Positions 15,282 to 21,956 of a DNA stretch of 29,093 nt are shown here, piece by piece. A model generated the notes under the pieces. That model worked only from the letters and a program-made list of their open reading frames with translations. It ran no database searches and was not told the DNA's origin. The stretch is from CAYONP01 sp964405335. Its GTDB lineage: Bacteria; Armatimonadota; UBA10988. The stretch is from NCBI GenBank assembly GCA_964405335.1, contig CAYONP010000078.1, forward strand, positions 1 to 29,093. The letters are read 5' to 3'. Each line of letters starts with the position of its first letter. Within the stretch, counting starts at the first letter, position 1. The position numbers and the translations under genes were made by a program.

Positions 15282-17084
15282 GCCGCCCTCGTCGACGCGC
15301 GCGAGCTGGGTGCGGATGGTCCGGGTGGGCACGCCGAGCTCGCCACAGACGCGGCGGATGCGGTCCCATCCCTCGCTCGGGTAGTGCTCGTCGACCAGTA
15401 CCGCTTCGCTGACTCGATGGCTCGAGAGCACGTCGCGGATCGTCTCGCTGGTGCCCAGCACGGGCACGCCGTGGATCTCCAGGCCGACCGCCTCGGGCTC
15501 CTCGCAAATCACGCCGCACGGCTCCATGCCCAGGCCGCGGTCCATCTTGAGCCGCCGGAGGACCAGGTCCGACTCGTCGCCGTTGCCGATCACCAGCACC
15601 TGTCGTCGCTCGCCGCCGCCGTCGGCCAGCACGTCGCGGAGCAGCTTATAGCCGACGCGCGAGCCGGCCAGCAGGCCGAGCTGCAGGATCCAGTTGATCA
15701 CCAGCACAGTGCGCGACATGCCGGCCAGCCGGCCGAGCAGGTAGAGGCCGATCAGGGAGAGCAGCAGGCCGATGGTCACCGCGCGAGCGAAGCGGGCCAG
15801 CTCGGCGACGCTGGTGTGCCGCCAGATGCCGCGGTAGACGCCGCTGGCGAAGTAGGCGACCAGATGCGCGACGATGACCACCGGCGCGGCCTGGCGATAG
15901 AGCGCCTGGACATAGGGCGATGACATCTGCGCCTCGTAGCGCAGCAGGTTGGCCAGGTAAAAGCCGACGGCGACGGCGAGGGTGTCGATGATCAGCTCGG
16001 CGATGCGCCGGCGGTGCCGCCCGCGGGCCAGCAGCGGCACGGCGGGCCGGTCGAGCAGCTCGCCCAGCTCATCGCGCTCGTGATAGATGCGGACCTGCCC
16101 GAGCTGCAGGCCGAGCGCGCCGATGCAGAGCAGGAAGAGCGGCATGAGAAGGTTGCCGAGCACCCAGTCGAGCGAGTTGACCGCCAGGGCGCAGAGCCCA
16201 CCGGCTGCGCCGAGGCACCAGAGGAAGAGCACCGCGCGTCGCTCGCTCAGGCCGAGCGCGACCAGGCGATGGCTGGCATGGTCGCAGCCGCCCTGGCTCA
16301 CCGGCCGTCGCGCCAGCCGCCGGGCGATGGTCACCAGGGTGGTGTCGAGCAGCGGGATCATGAGCACCAGCACGGGCAGCGCCAGGATGCTGACGATGCT
16401 CTGGCTCTGGCCCTCGACCTTGCGTAGCAGCGGCGCACCGGCGAGGAACATGCCCAGCATCAGGCTGCCGCTGTCGCCCATGAACACCCGTGCCGGGGCG
16501 AAGTTGTAGCGCAGGAAGCCAATCGTCGCGCCGCACAATGCCGCGCAGAGCGCCGCCACGGCGAACTCACCGCTCTGCAGGCAGAGCACGCTCAGGCTGG
16601 CCGCCGCGATGGCGGCGATGCCGGCGCACAAGCCGTCCATGTTGTCGAGCAGGTTGAACGCGTTGCCGATGCCGACCAGCCAGAGGATGGTCATGAGCTG
16701 ATCGAAGTAGACGAAGCCCTCGACCGTCAGGCCGAAGCGGAAGCCCACCTCGACCAGGCCGACGGCGACCGCAATCTGGGCCAGGAACTTGGTGTGCGGT
16801 TTGAGGTGCAGTCGGTCGTCGAGCAGGCCGACGACGAACATGAACGCACCGGCGGCGAGCAGCGCCAGGCTCGACCGATCGAGCTCCCGCACGACGACCA
16901 GCGAGCCGGCGAAGAAGGCGACGGCGATGGCGATGCCGCCGTCGAGCGCGACGGTTCGCCGGCCCCAGCGGTCGCTGCGCGGGTTCGAGACCCAGCCGGC
17001 CCGGCAGGCCAGCGCCGCGGAGACCGGCGTCAGCGCCACGGCGAGCACGAGCGAAATCGCGAAGGTCACCGCGACGGTGGTCAT
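15258..17084 (-). CDS. WecA/MraY-type polyprenyl-phosphate sugar-1-phosphate transferase fused to a CapD-type N-terminal module
   Basis: A 608-residue membrane fusion. Residues 1-330 form a WecA-type transferase that moves HexNAc-1-phosphate from a UDP-sugar to undecaprenyl phosphate. Motifs are GLLDD (86-90), NLLDNMDGL (144-152), MGDSGS (202-207) and HASHR (269-273). From about 355 a second unit begins with four membrane helices (YFASGVYRGIWRHTS at 411-425) and a Rossmann-like domain (VLVIGNGDESDLVLRRL, 496-512). This is the N-terminal half of CapD/WbpM-like nucleotide-sugar dehydratases, without the dehydratase itself. The product probably starts a surface polysaccharide and may sense nucleotide sugars. 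The ATG at 17084 has GAGAAG close upstream. The 3' end overlaps the CdsA-like gene. Confidence 0.92.
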   Translation of the reverse strand: MTTVAVTFAISLVLAVALTPVSAALACRAGWVSNPRSDRWGRRTVALDGGIAIAVAFFAGSLVVVRELDRSSLALLAAGAFMFVVGLLDDRLHLKPHTKFLAQIAVAVGLVEVGFRFGLTVEGFVYFDQLMTILWLVGIGNAFNLLDNMDGLCAGIAAIAAASLSVLCLQSGEFAVAALCAALCGATIGFLRYNFAPARVFMGDSGSLMLGMFLAGAPLLRKVEGQSQSIVSILALPVLVLMIPLLDTTLVTIARRLARRPVSQGGCDHASHRLVALGLSERRAVLFLWCLGAAGGLCALAVNSLDWVLGNLLMPLFLLCIGALGLQLGQVRIYHERDELGELLDRPAVPLLARGRHRRRIAELIIDTLAVAVGFYLANLLRYEAQMSSPYVQALYRQAAPVVIVAHLVAYFASGVYRGIWRHTSVAELARFARAVTIGLLLSLIGLYLLGRLAGMSRTVLVINWILQLGLLAGSRVGYKLLRDVLADGGGERRQVLVIGNGDESDLVLRRLKMDRGLGMEPCGVICEEPEAVGLEIHGVPVLGTSETIRDVLSSHRVSEAVLVDEHYPSEGWDRIRRVCGELGVPTRTIRTQLARVDEGGSEREVGV

Positions 17085-17235
17085 ACCCGCTTCTCAGCTC
17101 CCGGCCGGCGACAGCCACAGACTACCACCGCGGCAATCGCGGCGCAACTCGCCGGTGTGCCCCGTTTCGGCGCCGGGCGCGAGCGGTTGGCGAACCGTCG
17201 GAACAGGTCACAGGCGTCGGACGTAGGTGTCGGGT

Positions 17236-17253
17236 GCGGGCGGGGACGCCCGC
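17236..17253. repeat. Short palindromic (REP-like) element
   Basis: GCGGGCG (17236-17242) and its complement CGCCCGC (17247-17253) flank a GGGA loop. Similar GCGGGCGGGGACGCCCGC blocks recur between genes in some GC-rich environmental genomes, as far as I recall. It lies in the 234-base gap between the glycosyltransferase and the ABC permease. Apart from the palindrome at 17269-17289, I see no gene in that gap. Confidence 0.5.
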
Positions 17254-17268
17254 GCTCCATGGCTCACC

Positions 17269-17289
17269 CATCGGCGAGGGTCGCCGATG
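17269..17289. terminator. Terminator-like hairpin after the SPFH-metal transport operon
   Basis: CATCGGCGA (17269-17277) pairs with TCGCCGATG (17281-17289) around GGG. It lies 30 bases beyond the stop of the last gene of the minus-strand operon. No T-run follows on the minus strand, so it may instead protect the 3' end or be a repeat. Confidence 0.45.
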
Positions 17290-17318
17290 CGTGACCTTGG
17301 CGGCTGGCCAGGCGCCGC

Positions 17319-18209
17319 TCACGCGGCGGCGATCTCGACGCCCTGGTCGGCCGCGCCGACCGGAATCGCGGCGAGCTGCGCCTCGCGCCGGCGGCGCAGC
17401 TTGGCCACGCCGGCGGCGGCGGCGAAGATCAGCGCGGCGGTGAGCACCGCCGATGGGCCGGTCGGCAGGTTGTACTCGACCGGCGCGCTGTAACTGGCCC
17501 AGATGCCGACCAGCAGCGCCGCCAGGCCGACCGCGCCGGCGCCGACCAGCACGCCTTGCCAGCGGCAAGTGAGCTGGCTCGAGGTGGCCGCCGGAATGAC
17601 CAGCATGGCCGAGACGAGCACCACGCCGACGACCTTGATGGAGACGACCACGGCCACCGCGCAGATGACCAGCAGGAGGATGCGCATCGGCTCGAGCGGT
17701 ACGCCGGCGGCATGGGCCGACTCCTCATCGAAGCTGATGTAGAGCAGCTCCTTGAAGAAGACGGCGACGAGCAGGCTGATCCCGACGGTGGCGCCGAGCA
17801 GCAGCCACAAGTCGCTCGGCTCGACGGCCAAGATGTCGCCAAAGAGATAGGCCAGCAGGTCACGCTGCCAGTTCTGGGCCCGGCCCATGAGCACCACGCC
17901 GAAGGCCATGCTGGCGGGGAAGAAGATGCCCATGGCGGTGTCTTCGCTGACCCCGCGCTTACCTAGAGCCGCCATGCCGAGCGCGACCACGATGCTGAAG
18001 CCAACCGCCCAGATGATGGGTGACTGGCCCAGAATCACGCCGATGGCCACCCCGCCGAGCGCCGCGTGCGAGACGCCGACGGCGACGAAGGCCATGCGCC
18101 GGAGCACGATGAAGAAGCCGACCACCGCTCCGAGCACGGCTACCAGCAGGCCGGCATAGACGGCATGACGGGCGAACTCGTAGCCCCAGAAGGTGGTCAG
18201 CGCCGCCAT
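17319..18209 (-). CDS. Metal ABC transporter permease (ZnuB/MntB type)
   Basis: The 296-residue protein has about eight to nine hydrophobic helices and is the channel subunit of a manganese/zinc/iron (ABC-3 family) importer. The family segments are easy to see: RHAVYAGLLVAVLGAVVGFF near the N terminus, MAFVAVGVSHAALGGVAIG (the conserved SHAALGG coupling region), LAYLFGDIL, and the later VSIKVVGVVLVSAMLVIPAATS. The ATG at 18209 overlaps the ATPase stop by one base (TGATG). A short charged C-terminal tail follows the last helix. With the binding protein and ATPase it completes an importer. Which metal is carried (Zn2+, Mn2+ or Fe2+) cannot be read from the permease, although the histidine-rich loop of the binding protein favours zinc. 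Confidence 0.94.
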   Translation of the reverse strand: MAALTTFWGYEFARHAVYAGLLVAVLGAVVGFFIVLRRMAFVAVGVSHAALGGVAIGVILGQSPIIWAVGFSIVVALGMAALGKRGVSEDTAMGIFFPASMAFGVVLMGRAQNWQRDLLAYLFGDILAVEPSDLWLLLGATVGISLLVAVFFKELLYISFDEESAHAAGVPLEPMRILLLVICAVAVVVSIKVVGVVLVSAMLVIPAATSSQLTCRWQGVLVGAGAVGLAALLVGIWASYSAPVEYNLPTGPSAVLTAALIFAAAAGVAKLRRRREAQLAAIPVGAADQGVEIAAA

Positions 18210-18937
18210 CAGCCGGCGCTCCGGTGGGTCGGCTGCGGGTCGGCCACGGCGTGGTGCATGCAGGTGGGGCACCAGTCGACCGCCCGGCCGTCCTGCATCG
18301 CCAGCGCGGTATCGACTACCGTGGCGAGCAGGTCGAGCTGGTGGGAGATGGCCACAATCGTCATCTCGCGCTCGTCGCGGATACGCCTCAGCTCGCGGTA
18401 GATCCGCTCGCGCCGCAGCTCGTCCAGGCCGGTGTCGGCCTCGTCCATGAGCAGCAGCTCGGGCTCCTGCGCCAGCGCGCGGCAGAGCAAGACCAGCCGC
18501 TGCTGCCCGCCGCTCAGCGCGTTGAACGGCCGGTGCGCCCATTCGGCCAGGCCGAACCGCTCGAGCGCGCTGAGCGCCGCGGCCCGGTCGTGGCGACAAG
18601 GCTGGCGACCCAGGCCGATGCGCCCGGCACGGCCCATCATCACCACGTCGCCGACCGCCAGCGGAAAGGCGCGCTGGAACGTCTCGCGCTGCGGCACATA
18701 GCCCACCGCCCCGCTGCGCACGGCCTCGGCCGGGCGACGGCCGAGCACCTCGACGGAGCCGCTGGTCGGTTCGAGAATGCCCAGGATGAGGCGCATCACC
18801 GTCGACTTGCCGCAGCCGTTCGGGCCGATCACGCCGACGAACGCGCCGCGGTCGACCGCGAAGCTGACCTCCTTGACCACGGGCACCGCGTTGTACCCGA
18901 AGGTCACCCGCTCACAGACCAGCGCCGGCTCAGCCAT
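18209..18937 (-). CDS. Metal ABC transporter ATP-binding protein (ZnuC/MntA type)
   Basis: The 242-residue ATPase drives the metal importer from the cytoplasmic side. It has Walker A GPNGCGKST (38-46), Q-loop Gln83 in YVPQRE, signature LSGGQQ (141-146), Walker B LLLMDE (161-166) followed by ADTGLD, and switch His199. The usual DEPxxGLD reads DEADTGLD here, a mild change. The C-terminal 20 residues are unusual: DWCPTCMHHAVAD (221-233) holds two cysteines and two histidines and looks like a metal site. The start at 18937 overlaps the binding-protein gene by eight bases, and the stop overlaps the permease start. Family is firm; a metal-sensing role for the tail is inference. Confidence 0.94.
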   Translation of the reverse strand: MAEPALVCERVTFGYNAVPVVKEVSFAVDRGAFVGVIGPNGCGKSTVMRLILGILEPTSGSVEVLGRRPAEAVRSGAVGYVPQRETFQRAFPLAVGDVVMMGRAGRIGLGRQPCRHDRAAALSALERFGLAEWAHRPFNALSGGQQRLVLLCRALAQEPELLLMDEADTGLDELRRERIYRELRRIRDEREMTIVAISHQLDLLATVVDTALAMQDGRAVDWCPTCMHHAVADPQPTHRSAG

Positions 18938-19901
18938 CGGACAGACCTGCTTTCACCTGAGCCGCATTGTACCGCATCATCGCCGCATAGCTGTCGCGGC
19001 CCTCGATGCCCGGGCCGCCGAACGGGTCGAGCGCGCCGAGCCGCAGGCCGGCGTCGCGGGCCACCGCCTCGGCCGCCGCCGGATTGAGCTGCGACTCGAC
19101 GAACACCGCCCTGACCGCCTGCTCGCGCGCCAGGTCGATCACCTCGCGCCGCCAGCGCGCCGAGGGCGCCGCGCCGGGCGCCAGCTCGATCGCCGCCACC
19201 TGGTCCAACTCGTAGCGCTGGTTGAAGTAGTTCCAGCCGGCATGGCTGGCGATGTAGCGCCGATCGGTCAGCGGCCGCAGCTCGGCCCGGATCTCGTCAT
19301 CGAGCAGCGTCAGCTCGGCCTGCAGCGCCTCGAGCCGCCGGGCGAAGTCGGCCGCGCGCTCGGGCACCGCGCGGGTCAGCGCCGCGGCGATTGCCGGCGC
19401 GATGTCGTCGCGGACGCGGATCGGATCGAGCCAGACATGCGGGTCGTCCACGCCATGCTCGTGGTGCTCGTGCTCGCCCGGCTCGTCGTCAGCCTCGTCG
19501 TGGGCTGTGGCGCGGAGCAGGCTGGTCACCTCCATCGCCGTGACCACCTCGGCGCGCGAGCCGGCCAGGGCCGATTTGAGCCAGTCGTCGTAGCCGCTGC
19601 CGACGCGGACAATCAGCCGCGCGTCGGCGATCCGCCGCGCCTGCTGCGGCCGCAGATCGAACGTGTGCGGCGTGGCGCCGGGCGGCACCAGGCAATCCAC
19701 CGTGGCGACGTCGCCGGCCAGCTCGGCGGTCAGGTCGGCGAGCGGGAAGATGGTCGCCATGATGCTCAGCGGCGCCGCGGCAACGGGCGCCGGCGCGGGC
19801 GGCTCGGCCCGGCGGCCGCAGGCGACGGCGAGTAACGCCAGGCAGCCGGCGGCCAGGCCGGCGCGCACCTGGTCGGCCCGGCTACGGCTGGGCGGGTGCA
19901 T
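18930..19901 (-). CDS. Metal ABC transporter substrate-binding lipoprotein (ZnuA-like)
   Basis: The 323-residue product begins with a lipoprotein signal (lipobox AVAC, Cys28) and is a cluster A-I metal-binding protein that hands Zn2+ or Mn2+ to the permease. Ligand candidates match the family: His79 in TPHTFDL, His155 in DPHVWLDP, His220 in SHAGWNYF, and Asp292 in LDPFGG. A histidine- and acid-rich loop at 134-149 (HDEADDEPGEHEHHEH) is typical of zinc-specific ZnuA proteins. The ATG at 19901 overlaps the preceding SPFH gene by 20 bases, with GAGG about nine bases upstream. The gene order binding protein-ATPase-permease is complete. Zinc is favoured over manganese because of the loop, but not proven. 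Confidence 0.94.
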   Translation of the reverse strand: MHPPSRSRADQVRAGLAAGCLALLAVACGRRAEPPAPAPVAAAPLSIMATIFPLADLTAELAGDVATVDCLVPPGATPHTFDLRPQQARRIADARLIVRVGSGYDDWLKSALAGSRAEVVTAMEVTSLLRATAHDEADDEPGEHEHHEHGVDDPHVWLDPIRVRDDIAPAIAAALTRAVPERAADFARRLEALQAELTLLDDEIRAELRPLTDRRYIASHAGWNYFNQRYELDQVAAIELAPGAAPSARWRREVIDLAREQAVRAVFVESQLNPAAAEAVARDAGLRLGALDPFGGPGIEGRDSYAAMMRYNAAQVKAGLSDG

Positions 19902-21018
19902 CGCCGCCGGCCTCGAGCAGGGTGAGCTCGTCGCGGTTGCCGACGTAGACCTTCTTCGCTTCGCCCATGATCTGCTCGAGCGTCTCGAGCCGGAGCCGCT
20001 CACCGACCAGTCGGCCGCTCTGGCGGTACTCGCGCAGCACGCCGGCAAAGCGGCTCGCCTCGCCCCGCGCGGCGGCGACTCGGTCGGCGGCGAAGCTGTT
20101 GGCCTCGTCGATCATCCGTTGCGCGGCGGCCTCGGCCTTGGGCACCTCGCTGGCCGCATACTGGCGCGCCTCCTGGATCCGCGTCGCCCGCTCCTCGCGC
20201 GCGGTGCTGACCGCATTGAACGCCGCCGCGACCGGGTTGGGCGCGGCCACGCGGGTGAGCTGCACACTGGACACCTGCACTCCGAGGTTGAGCGTCGAGG
20301 CATCGGCCACGCGCTGGATGCTCAGCCGCACCGCGTCCTGGATCTTGGTCCGCTCGGTGGTCAGCACGTCGTCGACCGGGTACTTGGCCACTTCCTCGAG
20401 CAGCGCTGTGATGGCCGCCCGGCGCAGCACCAGGTCGGTCCCCTCGCTGCCGTAATAGAACTGCCGGGGATCGGTGATCAGATAGGTCACCACCGCCATG
20501 ACGCGGATCAGGTTGTGGTCGCCCGAGAGCAGCGCCAAGCCCTGGCCGGTGGTCCAGCTCATGTCGTAGCCCTGCTTCTCGCCGCCGGCGGCTGCCAGCT
20601 CGCGGACCAGCGAGTCCTCCTGCTCCTCGACTCCGAGCACGGCGTCGGTAGCACTGGTTTCGAGCACGCCGCGGACCACCTCGCCGCGCCGCTCGGCGGC
20701 GCTCAGGCCGCCGGCAGGCATGCCGATGGCGACCTGCTGCTGCGTCTGCACCGGCACGCGATGAACCGCGCCGATGGGCCAGGGCATGCGGTAGCGCAGT
20801 CCTGGCGCTTCGTGGCGCGAGAGCAGTCGGCCGCAGAAGGTCTCGAGGCCGGCCTCGTTCGGGCCGATGGTGTGGAAGCCCGAGAAGACCCACAGGGCCA
20901 GACCGGCGTAGAGCCCGAGCCGCACGGCGCGGCGGACCGAGGCGAACGCCTCCTCGATGTCCTCGCGGGCGAGGTTGTACCAGTGCTCCCAAGACCAGCC
21001 GCGGAAGAGTCGCTTCAT
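19882..21018 (-). CDS. SPFH/Band 7 (HflK-like) membrane protein
   Basis: A 378-residue SPFH protein with one N-terminal membrane helix (about 33-47). It is followed by the Band 7 domain (GPNEAGLETFCGRLL...GLRYRMPWPIG) and a helical coiled-coil region rich in Ala, Arg and Glu (about 240-330). HflK and HflC form a large membrane cage that holds the zinc metalloprotease FtsH. Here the region between the two SPFH halves contains an insert (ETSATDAVLGVEEQEDSLVREL) that I do not recognise. The ATG at 21018 has AGGA six bases upstream, overlapping the stop of the HflC-like gene (eight-base gap). The 3' end overlaps the ZnuA-like gene. HflK-like rather than HflC-like is the best guess from the YYGSEGTDLVLRRAAI segment. 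Confidence 0.88.
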   Translation of the reverse strand: MKRLFRGWSWEHWYNLAREDIEEAFASVRRAVRLGLYAGLALWVFSGFHTIGPNEAGLETFCGRLLSRHEAPGLRYRMPWPIGAVHRVPVQTQQQVAIGMPAGGLSAAERRGEVVRGVLETSATDAVLGVEEQEDSLVRELAAAGGEKQGYDMSWTTGQGLALLSGDHNLIRVMAVVTYLITDPRQFYYGSEGTDLVLRRAAITALLEEVAKYPVDDVLTTERTKIQDAVRLSIQRVADASTLNLGVQVSSVQLTRVAAPNPVAAAFNAVSTAREERATRIQEARQYAASEVPKAEAAAQRMIDEANSFAADRVAAARGEASRFAGVLREYRQSGRLVGERLRLETLEQIMGEAKKVYVGNRDELTLLEAGGDAPAQP

Positions 21019-21026
21019 GTCTGGTC

Positions 21027-21929
21027 CTACTGCCCGGGCGGGGCGCTGTGCAGCGGCGACAGGATCTCGGCCTGGTCCGACGGGATGTAGAACGTGTCGT
21101 CGTCGCCGATGACCTTCTTCATCGCTTCGAGCTTGCGCCAGAAGCGCCAGAAGTCGGGCGCCTGGCGGTAGCTCTGTGAGAAGATCCGGGCCGCTTCGAG
21201 CTCGCCCTGGCCACGGATGGAGTCGGCCTGCTCGCGGGCTTCGGCTAGGATGCGGGCCTTCTCGCGGTCGGCCTGCGAGCGGATGATGTCGGCCTCTTTC
21301 TGGCCCTCCGCCCGGTACTCCTCGGCCTTCGACTTGCGCTCGGCCCGCATCTTCTGGAAAACCTGCTCCAGCGTCGCCTCGGGGTAGCTCAGGCGCGTCA
21401 GGCGGACCGACCGCACGGTGAACCCGTACTGCTGGCGCTCGACCGTGTCGTTGACCGCGCGGAGCACCTGGTCGAGGAGCTGCTCGATCCGCACCTCGGT
21501 CGATTCGACGTTGACCAGCTCTTCGAAGTTGAACCGCCCAAAGGCGGCGCCGAGCTCCGAGACGAGGTGCTCGTCGAGCCGCTGCTCGGCCTCTTCGCGG
21601 CTGCCGCAGCGCTGGATCAACAGGCTCGGCGAAGTGATCTGCCAGACCGCGAAACACTCGGCCAGCACGTTCTTCTTGTCACTGGTCAGGAACTCGTTGG
21701 CGAAGGTGTCATAGACCAACTGGCGGCGGTCGACCCGCTTGACGTGCATGATCGGGAGCGGCAGCTTGACCCCCAGCCCGGCACCCGAGTTGACCCAGAC
21801 GGGCTTGCCGAAGCGCAGGCAGACCGCCTGCTCTTCTTCGTTCACGGTGTACAGGCAGCTCGAGAGCCAGAGGGCGAGGATGCCCGCCCCGAGCCACCGC
21901 AACCGCGCTCTGACGACTTCATTCTGCAT
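21027..21929 (-). CDS. HflC-like SPFH/Band 7 protein
   Basis: The 300-residue protein has an N-terminal hydrophobic segment (about 10-26), then TVNEEEQAVCLRFGKPV and PLPIMHVKRVDRRQLVYDT. These are the familiar opening of HflC (EREQAIVLRFGK...KIPFIDSVKRLDARIQ). The coiled-coil stretch KMRAERKSKAEEYRAEGQKEAD followed by IRSQADREKARILAEAREQAD is also HflC-like. It should pair with an HflK protein in a membrane complex that limits FtsH activity. The hydrophobic segment ends in LSSC, so lipid attachment cannot be excluded. It follows the CDF-SPFH fusion gene by 27 bases and precedes the second SPFH gene by eight. No ftsH is present in the window. Confidence 0.9.
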   Translation of the reverse strand: MQNEVVRARLRWLGAGILALWLSSCLYTVNEEEQAVCLRFGKPVWVNSGAGLGVKLPLPIMHVKRVDRRQLVYDTFANEFLTSDKKNVLAECFAVWQITSPSLLIQRCGSREEAEQRLDEHLVSELGAAFGRFNFEELVNVESTEVRIEQLLDQVLRAVNDTVERQQYGFTVRSVRLTRLSYPEATLEQVFQKMRAERKSKAEEYRAEGQKEADIIRSQADREKARILAEAREQADSIRGQGELEAARIFSQSYRQAPDFWRFWRKLEAMKKVIGDDDTFYIPSDQAEILSPLHSAPPGQ

Positions 21930-21956
21930 CTCGACACCTCACCTCGCGTCCCACGC

